Below, piece by piece: positions 34,780 through 43,710 of a stretch of 64,000 bases of DNA (position 1 is the stretch's first letter; each line of letters starts with the position of its first letter). The notes under the pieces were generated by a model. It did not search any database. It was not told the DNA's origin and was given only the letters and a program-made list of their open reading frames with translations. This DNA is from Halomonas sp. HL-93 (lineage in GTDB: Bacteria; Pseudomonadota; Gammaproteobacteria; Pseudomonadales; Halomonadaceae): positions 1,240,001-1,304,000 of the forward strand of contig NZ_LT593974.1 in NCBI RefSeq assembly GCF_900086985.1, read 5' to 3'. The position numbers and the translations under genes are program-made.

Positions 34780-36258
34780 ATGCTGCGACTCCCTTCCACG
34801 TTGGCTTTTAAGGCCTCTCGTCCTCTTGCCACGCAGCGTATGCTGCTCCCTGCGCTGCTGCTATCGATATGGTCGGTTCCCGCATGGTCGGCGGACCTGA
34901 TCACCATCACCCGCGATGCGCTGGAAAACAATGCCGAATTGAGTTCGGTGCGTTCGGAAAGCCAAAGCGTCGAAGCGGGGCGGGACGTCGCCCGTGGCGA
35001 CCTGCTGCCCCAGGTGAATGCTTCGGGCAACGTGGCGCACAACCGCCAGTATGAAAGCCAAAGCGGCGCCCAGGCCGGACAGGCGGGGGATGGCACAGGC
35101 AACACCGCCGGCAATGACGATCCTTTCAATAGCGTCAGCCTGACGCTCGAAGCCTCGCAGGCGCTGTTTGACGCGCGCAACAGCCGTGAAGTAACGCAAG
35201 CCGAGCGGCAGATCGACCAGCAGGTCTACGTGCTGGCGTCCACCGAGCAGCAAGTGCTGATCGATGTGGCAACGGCGTACTTTGATATTTTGCGCGCCAA
35301 CGACATTCTCGATGCGCGCCTAGCTCAGGAACGCGCCATTGGCCGTCAGTTGGAGCAAGCCGAAGAGCAGTTTGAGGTCGGTCTGATCGCAATTACCGAA
35401 GTGGAAGAGGCTCAGGCGAGTTTCGATCAGTCGCGTGCTGAACGGATCGCCGCGCAGAGTGACTTGCAGGTGAGCTTTGAGGCGCTTGAGCGTTTGACCG
35501 GCCAGCGTTATGCCAACATTGAAGCGCTGAGTGACGACTACCCCATTGAACAGCCCAGCCCCAGTGATCGCGACCAATGGGTGGATCTGGCCGTGGAGAA
35601 CAACCCGCTGGTGCTCGCCGAACAGGCGGGCGTTGAAGTTTCCCGCAGCGGTGTCGGCGTGGCAGAAGCCCAGCGCTTGCCTACCTTGGAAGCCTTCGCG
35701 AACTATCAGTACGCCGATAACGATATCGATGGTATCGAAGGGCACGACACGTCTAGCCAGGTGGGGCTAAGCGCCAGTTGGCCGCTGTATACAGGTGGCA
35801 GCACCCAAGCCAGCATTCGCCAAAGTACTTATCAGTTGGAAGCCAGCCAGTTCGACTTTGAGGCTCAGCGCCGTGACACCGTTCAGCAGGTGCGCTCGCT
35901 TTACACCCAGGTGAGCAACGATGTCTCTACGGTAGATGCTCGCGAGCAAGCGATCGTTTCCAACCAAAGCGCGTTGGATGCTACACGAGCTGGCTACGAA
36001 GTAGGCACCCGTAATATTGTCGATGTATTGAACGCCGAGCAAAACCTGTACAACGCGATCTCCGACTATGCCCAGGCGCGCTACGACTACGTGGTTAATC
36101 TGCTGTCGCTGCGCCAGCAGTCCGGCCGTTTGGACGTTGAGGCCGTAGAAGACATCAACGCGTGGCTACAAGGCGATGAGATCACCTTTACGTTGCCAGA
36201 GGATAGTGACTCAAGCAGCGTTACCAACATTGGTGAGCGTCCAGAACTTGAGCAATAA
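34780..36258 (+). CDS. tolC: TolC family outer-membrane efflux protein
   Basis: The 492-residue precursor has a signal peptide (about residues 1-38, after SVPAWSA). It shows the two TolC repeats: long alpha-helical hairpins with A-L-E-N-N-A-E-L, Q-A-L-F-D-A-R-N-S near residue 128, A-T-A-Y-F-D-I-L-R-A-N near 168, and in the second half Y-T-G-G-S and E-V-G-T-R-N-I-V-D-V-L-N-A-E near 407-420. It forms the outer-membrane duct of tripartite efflux with the adaptor and pump encoded next, about 100 bases downstream. The ATG at 34780 has TTGAGG upstream; a TTG five codons earlier is not used. Confidence 0.93.
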   Translation: MLRLPSTLAFKASRPLATQRMLLPALLLSIWSVPAWSADLITITRDALENNAELSSVRSESQSVEAGRDVARGDLLPQVNASGNVAHNRQYESQSGAQAGQAGDGTGNTAGNDDPFNSVSLTLEASQALFDARNSREVTQAERQIDQQVYVLASTEQQVLIDVATAYFDILRANDILDARLAQERAIGRQLEQAEEQFEVGLIAITEVEEAQASFDQSRAERIAAQSDLQVSFEALERLTGQRYANIEALSDDYPIEQPSPSDRDQWVDLAVENNPLVLAEQAGVEVSRSGVGVAEAQRLPTLEAFANYQYADNDIDGIEGHDTSSQVGLSASWPLYTGGSTQASIRQSTYQLEASQFDFEAQRRDTVQQVRSLYTQVSNDVSTVDAREQAIVSNQSALDATRAGYEVGTRNIVDVLNAEQNLYNAISDYAQARYDYVVNLLSLRQQSGRLDVEAVEDINAWLQGDEITFTLPEDSDSSSVTNIGERPELEQ

Positions 36259-36296
36259 AGATACTTGTTAGCGGCGCCAGTGGCTGTCAAATATTT

Positions 36297-36320
36297 TACA
36301 TTCATACATGTATGGTTGTA
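36297..36320 (+). promoter_or_regulatory. AcrR-like operator before the RND adaptor-pump operon
   Basis: The site contains the perfect 12-base palindrome CATACATGTATG within TACATTCATACATGTATGG. It matches the E. coli AcrR operator at 17 of 24 positions. It is 40-63 bases upstream of the adaptor start, showing that adaptor and pump can be controlled separately from the preceding tolC. Confidence 0.6.
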
Positions 36321-36359
36321 GTCTGTGTCGGTTTATAGGCGCCTCAAGGGAAGAAAGTA

Positions 36360-37646
36360 ATGAAAAAGATGTTTTATGGCGCTCGCAGCGCGCTCTTGGT
36401 GGCGGGTGTTAGCGCGTTGCTGGTGGCCTGCGGCCAAGAAGAGCAAGCGGAGCAGCAAAGCAGCGAACAGCAAGAAGCCCCACCACGCCCCGTTGAGGTC
36501 ATGGAAGCGGAAAGGCAAGATCTCCCCCTGGATAAAACCTACTCATCACTACTGCGCAGCGACGAAGAAGTCACCTTGGTAACTCGCGTGAGTGGCTATT
36601 TAGAAGAGCGTCACTTTGAGCCGGGCGGGTTTGTTGAAGAAGGTGAGCGCCTTTACTCCATTGAGCCCGACGTCTACCGAGCTACCGTTAACCAGCGTGA
36701 AGCCGATTTACAGAGCGCCCAAGCTGAGCTTTCCCGAGCCCAGCGTGATGCTGAACGCTTTGAGCGGCTGCTAAGCCAAAACTCAGTAAGCCGCCAGGAA
36801 TATGACCAGGCCCGCGCCGACCTTGGCGTCGCGCAAGCCAGCGTTGCCCAGGCGTCAGCGTCGCTGGAAAGCGCGCAGATAGACCTGGACTACGCCGAGG
36901 TCACCGCCCCGGTCGGCGGCATGATCAGCTTAAGTGAAGTCAACGTGGGTAATTTCGTTGAATCAGGAACCGAGCTCGCCACCATTACGCCGCTAGACCC
37001 GCTGGAAGTGCGTTTTCAAATGCCGCAAAACGACGCTTTTGAGCTGCGTCGTCAACTGCGTGAAGGCGAGTCGGTGGAAGATATTGGTGCCAGCCTAACT
37101 CTGCCAGGGCGCGGCGGCGAGCAAGACAGCAGCCTTGAAGGGCGCTTGGAATACCTAGGCTCGCGCGTTAGCGACAGCACCAGCACCGTTCAGGCCAGTG
37201 CCACCTTCGACAACCCCGACGGCGATATTCTGCCAGGCCAGTTTGTGCGCGTCAGAATTGATGGCTTGAAGCGCTATGACGTTTACGCGGTGCCTGAAAT
37301 TGCCGTCACCCAAGGCTTAATGGGCCCGCAGGTGTTTGTACTGGATGAAGATGACCGTGCTCGCTCACGCACGGTTAGCCTGGGCGAAGTGGCTGGCCCC
37401 TGGCAAATTCTGCGCGATGGCCTGGAAGAGGGTGACCGCGTTGTGGTCGGCGACCCAGCGGGTATTGAGCCAGGCACTGCCATTGATCCGCAGCCGTTTG
37501 ACGGTGATGCAGACGAAGTCGTCGAAAACGTTGAGGAAGAACAGGCCGAACAAGAGGAAGAAGCTGCCGAGCAGGCCGAGCAAGCCCAGGGCGGCGGTGC
37601 CGGTGGTGGTGAAGAAAGCGAAGAGGAAGGAGACTCCTCGCAATGA
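36360..37646 (+). CDS. RND efflux periplasmic adaptor (AcrA/MexA family) with acidic tail
   Basis: The 428-residue lipoprotein has a lipobox L-V-A-C (Cys24). An acidic/Gln-rich linker follows, then the membrane-fusion-protein lipoyl and hairpin domains (V-S-G-Y-L-E-E-R-H-F-E-P-G near residues 78-90; A-E-V-T-A-P-V-G-G near 178-187) and the beta-barrel (G-Q-F-V-R-V-R). It links the RND pump to TolC. The last 45 or so residues, after P-Q-P-F-D-G-D-A-D, are extremely rich in glutamate with a glycine stretch; E. coli AcrA lacks such a tail. The start of the pump gene overlaps its stop. Confidence 0.92.
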   Translation: MKKMFYGARSALLVAGVSALLVACGQEEQAEQQSSEQQEAPPRPVEVMEAERQDLPLDKTYSSLLRSDEEVTLVTRVSGYLEERHFEPGGFVEEGERLYSIEPDVYRATVNQREADLQSAQAELSRAQRDAERFERLLSQNSVSRQEYDQARADLGVAQASVAQASASLESAQIDLDYAEVTAPVGGMISLSEVNVGNFVESGTELATITPLDPLEVRFQMPQNDAFELRRQLREGESVEDIGASLTLPGRGGEQDSSLEGRLEYLGSRVSDSTSTVQASATFDNPDGDILPGQFVRVRIDGLKRYDVYAVPEIAVTQGLMGPQVFVLDEDDRARSRTVSLGEVAGPWQILRDGLEEGDRVVVGDPAGIEPGTAIDPQPFDGDADEVVENVEEEQAEQEEEAAEQAEQAQGGGAGGGEESEEEGDSSQ

Positions 37647-40600
37647 ATTTCTCAAACTTCTTCATCAGTCGGCCGATTTTTGCCTCAGTTCTGGCGATTA
37701 TCCTGACCATTATCGGCATCGTCAGCATGCGGGTGCTGCCCATTGAGCAGTACCCAAGCGTGGTGCCGCCTACTGTCTCGGTTCAGGCGCAGTTCCCCGG
37801 GGCCGATGCCGAAACCGTCGCGCAGACGGTGGCCGCACCGCTTGCCGAGTCGATTAACGGCGTTGAGGACATGCTCTACATGACCTCAAACAGCAGTGAC
37901 AACGGCAGCGTATCACTTAATGTTGCGTTTGATATTGGTACCGAAGGCGATACCAATACGATCAACGTCAACAACCGCGTTCAGGGTGCGCTGTCGCAAC
38001 TTCCTGAAGCGGTACAGCAGCAGGGCGTTACCGTTGAGCTGCGTTCAAGCTCGATTTTGATGTTTGTGGCGCTGACCTCGCCCGAAGGCGACTACAACAA
38101 CGTCTTTATGCAGAACTACGCCACCCTGAACATTATTGACGAACTACGCCAGGTGCCCGGGGTCGGCGAAGCCGAAGTGCTGGGTGGCGGTGAGTTCGCC
38201 ATGCGCATCTGGATGGATCCGGAAAAACTCTCGCAATACGATTTGACTCCCAGCGAAGTTTCCAGCGCTATTCAAGCGCAAAACACTGAAATTCCAGCGG
38301 GCAGCTTGGCGGCAACGCCACAGAGCGAGCCGCGTTCGTATACCTATACGATTACCGCAGGCGGCCGCCTGAGCGACGTTGACGATTTTCGTGACATAGC
38401 GCTGCGCACCAATTCAGACGGCTCGACCTTAAGGCTTGAAGACGTTGCCCGCATTGAGCTGGGTGCTTCCTCTTATGGTGTTGATGCGAAGCTGAATGGC
38501 GACTCCATGACGCCCATCATCATTAACCAGCAGCCGGGTGCCAACGCCTTGGAAACGGCAAGCGCGGTTAACGACACCATGGAAGAGCTGGGGGAACGTT
38601 TCCCGCCTGGGCTTGAATACGTGGTGCCTTACGACACCACGCTGTTTATTGATGCATCGGTTAGCACCGTGGTGAAGGTGTTTATTGAGGCATTTTTAAT
38701 CGTCGGTGTGATTCTGTTTATCTTCCTGCAGAACTGGCGGTTCACGGTGATTGCCATGTCGGTGGTGCCGGTCTCGGTACTGGCGACGTTCGCTGGCTTC
38801 TACATGTTCGACTTCTCAATCAACCTGCTAACGCTGTTTGCGCTGGTGCTGTCGATAGGGATAGTGGTGGACGACGCGATACTGGTGGTCGAAAACGTTG
38901 AACGGGTGCTAAGCGAAGAAGAGGATATTAGCGTCAAAGACGCGACCATTCGCGCCATGAAAGAGGTGGGTGGCCCGGTTATCGCCACGTCGTTGATTAT
39001 GGCGGCGGTGTTTATTCCGGTGGCATTTTTGGGTGGCTTTACCGGGCAGATATATCAGCAGTTTGCCTTGACGGTGGCGATTTCCGTGGCGTTCTCGGCA
39101 CTTATGGCACTGACCTTTACGCCCGCGCTATCCGCCATCTTTATCAAACATAAGCCAAAGCACGCCCAGTCCAAATTTATGCGCGCGGTACAAACGCCGC
39201 TGCGTTTATTTGACAGGCTATTTGCCGCCATCACCGCAGGCTTTATGGCCATAGTGAAAGTGCTGGTGCGCTTTTGGGTGCTGACATTGGCGCTAACGGC
39301 CTTGGTCATTGCCGGCTCCTCGTGGCTGTATCAAAGCAACCCCACGACGCTGGTGCCGGAAACGGACCAGGGCATAGTGCTGGCCAGCGTGCAGTTGCCC
39401 GATGCAGCGTCGCTGGACCGCACCGAAGAGTACATGGCAGCGCTGAGCGAGCGGGTCGAGGCAATCCCAGGGGTGCGCTACTCCTCGGCGATTGCGGGCT
39501 ATGACATTTTGTCGAGCTCGGTCAACACCGCCCGTGGCGTCATGTTTATTAACCTTGAGTCTTGGGAAGACCGTGATCTTAGTGCCAACGATCTGGTCGG
39601 GCAGATTATGCAGATTGGCGCTGAAATCCCCGGTGGCTCGGCCATGGCGTTTAACGCACCGCCCATACAGGGACTGTCGACCACCGGCGGCTTTACCGGC
39701 TACTTGCAATCGTTTGGCGGGGCCAGCTCCCAAGAGCTTTACGAGGCCGCACTTCAGGTAACCCAAAAAGCCAGCGAGCACCCGGCGCTTGAGCAGGTCT
39801 TCTCGACCTTCAGCGTTAACGTGCCCGGCTACCGCGCCGATATCGACCAGCAAAAAGCGCTGAGCTATGGCGTATCGCTGGAAGATTTGCAGACGACGCT
39901 TGCTAACACCTTCGGTAACGGCTTTGTTAACTATTTCAGTTATCAAAACCGTAACTTCCAGGTGTATATGCAAAACGAAGACGACTTCCGCTTAACCCCT
40001 GATGACACCAATCACATTTATGTGCGTGGGGGCGACGGCGAGCGGATTCCGCTGTCAGAGTTCGTCACCTTGGAGCGCGAGGCCAAGCCCGCGGTGGTGT
40101 CACGCTTCGGGGTTTACTTAGGGGCGCAGTTCCAGGGTGGCCCGGCGGAAGGCTACAGCTCAGCCCAGGCGATCGAAGCCATGGATGAGATCGTTGAAGA
40201 AACCCTGGGCCGCGACTGGGGTATGGGCTGGACAGGTACCGCTTACCAGGAAGCCGAGCTAGGCAATGCGGCTGTGCTTGCGATTGTCTTCGGCATCCTG
40301 ATGGTGTTCTTGATTCTGGCGGCCCAGTACGAGAGTTGGTCTTTACCACTCGCGGTACTGACCTCTACCCCATTTGCCTTCTTGGGCGGCGTAGGCGGTA
40401 TTGTGCTGCGCGGGCTGGATACCAGTGTGTACGTGGAAATCGGCCTGTTGGTGGTGGTGGGCCTGGCGGCCAAAAATGCCATACTGATTGTGGAGTTTGC
40501 TGAGCTACAGCGTAAAGAACAGGGCAAGAGCATTCGCGAAGCGGCAATCACCGCCGCCGAGCTGCGCTTCAGGCCGATTGTGATGACGTCGCTGGCGTTT

Positions 40601-40828
40601 ATCCTCGGCACCTTGCCGCTAGCGCTGGCCACCGGTGCAAGCGATGTAAGTAGCCACCACATCGGCACCACGGTGGCGGTGGGCATGGCCACCGTGGCGA
40701 TTTTGGGCAGCCTGTTCGTGCCCAGCTACTATGCCATGATCGCGCATGTTTCCGACTGGCTGGGGCGTAAATTCCGCGGTAAATCTCACGCGAATGAGCA
40801 ACCGGCCCTGGAGCATCGCGAGCGCTAA
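37643..40828 (+). CDS. RND multidrug efflux transporter (AcrB/MexB, HAE1 family)
   Basis: This 1061-residue inner-membrane pump has twelve helices and two large periplasmic loops. The N-terminus N-F-F-I-S-R-P-I-F-A and the proton-relay aspartates in G-I-V-V-D-D-A-I-L-V-V-E-N-V-E-R (about residues 401-416) are diagnostic. So are the later G-L-A-A-K-N-A-I-L-I-V-E-F and S-L-A-F-I-L-G-T-L-P-L. It exports drugs, dyes and detergents using the proton gradient. It overlaps the adaptor by four bases (ATGA) and ends with a strong terminator. Confidence 0.95.
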   Translation: MNFSNFFISRPIFASVLAIILTIIGIVSMRVLPIEQYPSVVPPTVSVQAQFPGADAETVAQTVAAPLAESINGVEDMLYMTSNSSDNGSVSLNVAFDIGTEGDTNTINVNNRVQGALSQLPEAVQQQGVTVELRSSSILMFVALTSPEGDYNNVFMQNYATLNIIDELRQVPGVGEAEVLGGGEFAMRIWMDPEKLSQYDLTPSEVSSAIQAQNTEIPAGSLAATPQSEPRSYTYTITAGGRLSDVDDFRDIALRTNSDGSTLRLEDVARIELGASSYGVDAKLNGDSMTPIIINQQPGANALETASAVNDTMEELGERFPPGLEYVVPYDTTLFIDASVSTVVKVFIEAFLIVGVILFIFLQNWRFTVIAMSVVPVSVLATFAGFYMFDFSINLLTLFALVLSIGIVVDDAILVVENVERVLSEEEDISVKDATIRAMKEVGGPVIATSLIMAAVFIPVAFLGGFTGQIYQQFALTVAISVAFSALMALTFTPALSAIFIKHKPKHAQSKFMRAVQTPLRLFDRLFAAITAGFMAIVKVLVRFWVLTLALTALVIAGSSWLYQSNPTTLVPETDQGIVLASVQLPDAASLDRTEEYMAALSERVEAIPGVRYSSAIAGYDILSSSVNTARGVMFINLESWEDRDLSANDLVGQIMQIGAEIPGGSAMAFNAPPIQGLSTTGGFTGYLQSFGGASSQELYEAALQVTQKASEHPALEQVFSTFSVNVPGYRADIDQQKALSYGVSLEDLQTTLANTFGNGFVNYFSYQNRNFQVYMQNEDDFRLTPDDTNHIYVRGGDGERIPLSEFVTLEREAKPAVVSRFGVYLGAQFQGGPAEGYSSAQAIEAMDEIVEETLGRDWGMGWTGTAYQEAELGNAAVLAIVFGILMVFLILAAQYESWSLPLAVLTSTPFAFLGGVGGIVLRGLDTSVYVEIGLLVVVGLAAKNAILIVEFAELQRKEQGKSIREAAITAAELRFRPIVMTSLAFILGTLPLALATGASDVSSHHIGTTVAVGMATVAILGSLFVPSYYAMIAHVSDWLGRKFRGKSHANEQPALEHRER

Positions 40829-40854
40829 ACCCTCTACCCTCCAGTAGAAAATTG

Positions 40855-40889
40855 ACGGGCATCATCGCAAGCGGTGATGCCCGTTTTTT
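40855..40889 (+). terminator. Terminator of the RND operon
   Basis: A ten-pair stem (ACGGGCATCA/TGATGCCCGT), extended by an inner CGC/GCG, is followed by TTTTTT. Confidence 0.9.
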
Positions 40890-40982
40890 ATGCTGCGCTG
40901 CTACATGTTATTGACGGTTCGTAAGGCTACGCTGAAAGGACAAGGCTCACTATATTGAGCCTAAGCCTAGGAGGGATGCGAT

Positions 40983-41654
40983 ATGGATACCGTACGCCAG
41001 CTGTTGGTTAGTTTTCCGTTTATCCTGTTTAGCTTATTGCTACCGCTAGTTGGGCTTTATTGGCTATTGGTCCTGATACGGTTAGCGCCTGTCGAGCTGT
41101 TCGAGAAAGACAGTTTGCGCGATGATCATTTGGCGAGCGCTTTGGTCGCGCTAGGGTTTGTGGGGGTGCCAACCACTGTCGCCTTGAGTTGGCTGATTGT
41201 GCTGGCGGGCAGTATTACCCTAGCAGTAGAGTTGCTGGTACTGCGCTGGCTGTCGGTAGGGCTGTTTATCATCCCCATCGGGGTGGTTTTATTGTGGGCA
41301 AGCTTTGCCCTGGCCTCGCCCATCGCGGAAAGCCTGTGTCGGCAGGTAGGGCCGTGGTTTCATCGCCACAATGCCCGTCGTAGCTTATTAGGCGAGTGCG
41401 TAAAGGTGACCCAAGTGGCCAGCGATGGGCAACCAGGGCGTGCCATTCTCATCGATGACCCCTCTTGTGAGGTGCGGCTGTTGGGCAAGCATGACAGCTT
41501 AGAAAACGCGGGAGAATACCGCGTGCTGGTCAAATATCTGCCTAAAGAGGATGCTTTCCGCAGTGTCGCACAAGAGTCGTTTCTCGAGACCCGCACGCGG
41601 CTGCGTATGCTAAGAGGAAAGTCTGGATCTGCTGGGCCTTTAGCTCATCATTAA
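40983..41654 (+). CDS. Membrane protein with C-terminal OB-fold-like domain (possibly YqiJ/NfeD-like)
   Basis: The 223-residue product has an N-terminal hydrophobic helix (about residues 8-33) and two more (about 53-80 and 85-112). A hydrophilic C-terminal half (about 130-223) contains an alternating beta pattern (K-V-T-Q-V..G-R-A-I-L-I...Y-R-V-L-V-K-Y-L). This recalls the OB-fold tails of YqiJ and NfeD proteins, but the similarity is weak and no motif is decisive. Its stop is three bases from that of the converging TetR gene. AGGAGGG lies upstream of the ATG. Function unknown. Confidence 0.72.
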   Translation: MDTVRQLLVSFPFILFSLLLPLVGLYWLLVLIRLAPVELFEKDSLRDDHLASALVALGFVGVPTTVALSWLIVLAGSITLAVELLVLRWLSVGLFIIPIGVVLLWASFALASPIAESLCRQVGPWFHRHNARRSLLGECVKVTQVASDGQPGRAILIDDPSCEVRLLGKHDSLENAGEYRVLVKYLPKEDAFRSVAQESFLETRTRLRMLRGKSGSAGPLAHH

Positions 41655-41657
41655 CGC

Positions 41658-42296
41658 CTAGCTTTTGCTGCTGGGGTCGGCTGAACGGCGCATCATGCCA
41701 ATCAGTTGGTTAACCAGCAGCACTCCCCGTTCATAGATCGAAAAGCGCGAAGGGTCTCTAATCCATTCATGGAACAGGCCGGCTAGCATTGCCTGCAGTA
41801 TGTCGGTGGCGACTTCGGGCGATAGATCTTCGGCGAGCATGTGTTGTTTTTTTGAGATTAGCATATGCTGGTAAAGCGAGTCGCGGCATTCATCAGCGAT
41901 TTCCTGTTGCATGGCGATAGGATCAATGTCGCTGAAAAATTCACAGCGATGGATCAAAATTGCATGCACTCGGTGTGAGCGTGGATGCTGCTCAAAGCGC
42001 TGTAAGCCTTGCAAGCAGGCAAGCCGAATAGCCTCTAAAGATGAAACATCGTGTTCCAAAGCTTCAATCTCGTCTACCAAGTCCTGAAACGGCATACGTA
42101 CCCGCTCAAGCATAGCGCGAAAAATATCGCCCTTATTTTTAAAGTGCCAATAAACTGCGCCTCGTGTCATGCCAGCATGGCGAGCGATTTGCTCCAGCGA
42201 GGTCCGCGCGACGCCGTGTTCCATAAACATATCTTCAGCAGCATCGAGTAGCGCCTCGCGCGTGGCCGCTGCTTCAGCCTTTGTTTTTCTCGCCAT
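41658..42296 (-). CDS. acrR: TetR family repressor, AcrR/TtgR-like
   Basis: The 212-residue repressor starts M-A-R-K-T-K-x-E-A-x-x-T-R like E. coli AcrR. Its DNA-binding helices (S-L-E-Q-I-A-R-H-A-G-M-T-R-G-A-V-Y-W-H-F-K-N-K, about residues 33-55) differ little from AcrR. The C-terminal ligand domain is divergent but keeps H-R-C-E-F-F near residue 116, compared with H-K-C-E-F in AcrR. It should repress the RND operon until drugs bind. Five AcrR-like operators in this window, one upstream of its own start, support this. It is separated from the pump genes by one membrane-protein gene. Confidence 0.9.
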   Translation of the reverse strand: MARKTKAEAAATREALLDAAEDMFMEHGVARTSLEQIARHAGMTRGAVYWHFKNKGDIFRAMLERVRMPFQDLVDEIEALEHDVSSLEAIRLACLQGLQRFEQHPRSHRVHAILIHRCEFFSDIDPIAMQQEIADECRDSLYQHMLISKKQHMLAEDLSPEVATDILQAMLAGLFHEWIRDPSRFSIYERGVLLVNQLIGMMRRSADPSSKS

Positions 42297-42356
42297 GGAA
42301 ACACAACCTCAGTAACAATATTTGTGTACAGATTTTATCTGATTTGGCAATTATTT

Positions 42357-42380
42357 TACATTCATTTGTGTATGGAAACG
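42357..42380 (+). promoter_or_regulatory. AcrR-like operator upstream of acrR
   Basis: The site reads TACATTCATTTGTGTATGG followed by AAACG and matches the E. coli AcrR operator at about 17 of 24 positions, including an unbroken CATTTGTG core. It is 61-84 bases before the acrR start (minus strand), consistent with autorepression. Confidence 0.6.
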
Positions 42381-42488
42381 CATTGAAGTGCCTAACTAGC
42401 TTTGGGGGCTGCTATTTTTGTGCGACGCGGGTATAAAGAAGTGTAAGAAACGCTGTTTTTAAATGCCCGTAATGCGAGACAAACCACC

Positions 42489-43520
42489 ATGGCTCGAGCC
42501 TCATTTCAATTAGCTGGGCATACCATTGCGCCCGGTAAACGATTACAAATCGACGTGCCGGTCGCACGCCTGTATACCCACACGCCGCTGCATATTCCCG
42601 TCGAGGTGGTTCACGGACGAAGGAACGGCCCGGTAATGCTGGTGTGCGGTGGGATTCATGGCGATGAAATCAACGGCGTGGAAATCGTGCGCCGTGTCTT
42701 ACGCGCAAAAGCGATTACCAGCCTGAGAGGAACGTTGATTGCCGTGCCAGTGGTCAATGTGTTCGCTTTTTTGCAGCAAACCCGCTATTTACCCGACCGG
42801 CGTGATTTGAATCGCTGCTTCCCAGGTAGCGAATCCGGCTCCTTGGGCGGGCGTATTGCCGCGTTGTTCCGTGAAGAAATTGTTGATCACGCGACGCATA
42901 TTATTGATCTGCACACCGGAGCGATTCACCGCACTAACCTGCCGCAAATTCGCGCCCAACTGAGCCCGGGCAGTGAAACCGAGCGTATGGCCGACGCATT
43001 TGGTGCGCCGGTTGTGCTCAACGCTGAGCTGCGCGAAGGCAGCCTGCGCCATTATGCGCAAAGTCGCGGCATTCCCGTGCTGACGTATGAGGCCGGTGAA
43101 GCGCTGCGCTTTGATGAGTGGGCGATTGCACCGGGGGTTCGCGGCGTGCTGCGAGTGATGCGTCGCTTGGGCATGCTCAGTGGTGAGCAACGCCGACGTT
43201 CCCCAGCGCCGGCGGAAGTGGCCAATGGTTCAAGCTGGGCGCGGGCGCCGATCGACGGCATTTTGCGGCCTAAAGTCCGCCTGGGTGCGCGGGTGGCAAA
43301 AGGCGAAGTGTTGGGCAAGGTCGCAGACCCGTTTGGCAACGATGAAGACGACGTTCGTGCGATAGCCGATGGCATTGTGATCGGCATGAGTCGTTTGCCA
43401 TTGGCAAATGAAGGCGAAGCCCTTTTTCACATTGCCCGTTTTGATGCCATAGAAGAAGCTGAAACGGCGATAGAAAGCTTTCATTCGAGCCTCACACCGC
43501 CGCCCGATTCGCTTTACTGA
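42489..43520 (+). CDS. Succinylglutamate desuccinylase/aspartoacylase family zinc hydrolase
   Basis: This 343-residue M14-like deacylase has zinc ligands in G-G-I-H-G-D-E (His57, Glu60) and D-L-H-T-G-A (about residue 140), plus a likely catalytic glutamate in L-T-Y-E-A-G-E near 198. The C-terminal domain (about 245-330) has a biotinyl/lipoyl-like beta-sandwich pattern (A-P-I-D-G-I-L-R-P-K-V-R-L-G-A-R-V). Members without the arginine-catabolism context include RimB, which acts with the ribosomal glutamyl ligase RimK; no rimK is visible here. Substrate unknown. Confidence 0.87.
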   Translation: MARASFQLAGHTIAPGKRLQIDVPVARLYTHTPLHIPVEVVHGRRNGPVMLVCGGIHGDEINGVEIVRRVLRAKAITSLRGTLIAVPVVNVFAFLQQTRYLPDRRDLNRCFPGSESGSLGGRIAALFREEIVDHATHIIDLHTGAIHRTNLPQIRAQLSPGSETERMADAFGAPVVLNAELREGSLRHYAQSRGIPVLTYEAGEALRFDEWAIAPGVRGVLRVMRRLGMLSGEQRRRSPAPAEVANGSSWARAPIDGILRPKVRLGARVAKGEVLGKVADPFGNDEDDVRAIADGIVIGMSRLPLANEGEALFHIARFDAIEEAETAIESFHSSLTPPPDSLY

Positions 43521-43530
43521 ATGGTTGTTG

Positions 43531-43567
43531 ATAACCAAAAACTATCGTTGTAATAGTTAGCGCCCTT
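43531..43567. promoter_or_regulatory. Candidate OxyR site upstream of catalase
   Basis: Four tetramers with exact 7-base spacing read ATAA-N7-CTAT-N7-ATAG-N7-CCTT, compared with the OxyR consensus ATAG-N7-CTAT-N7-ATAG-N7-CTAT (13 of 16 positions). The central part is an inverted repeat, AACTAT-N7-ATAGTT. It is 144-180 bases before the catalase start. Confidence 0.45.
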
Positions 43568-43710
43568 CGGCCACGGATGGCGGGAAGGCCGTTCTTTAAC
43601 TATAACTGATGACGTGACTAACGCAGCCAACTAGCCAGCCGCCGACGATTGGCAGCATAGACGGTGGCTGGGTGGTGACCGCGCCACCTCGAATGAAGGG
43701 AGAACTAACG

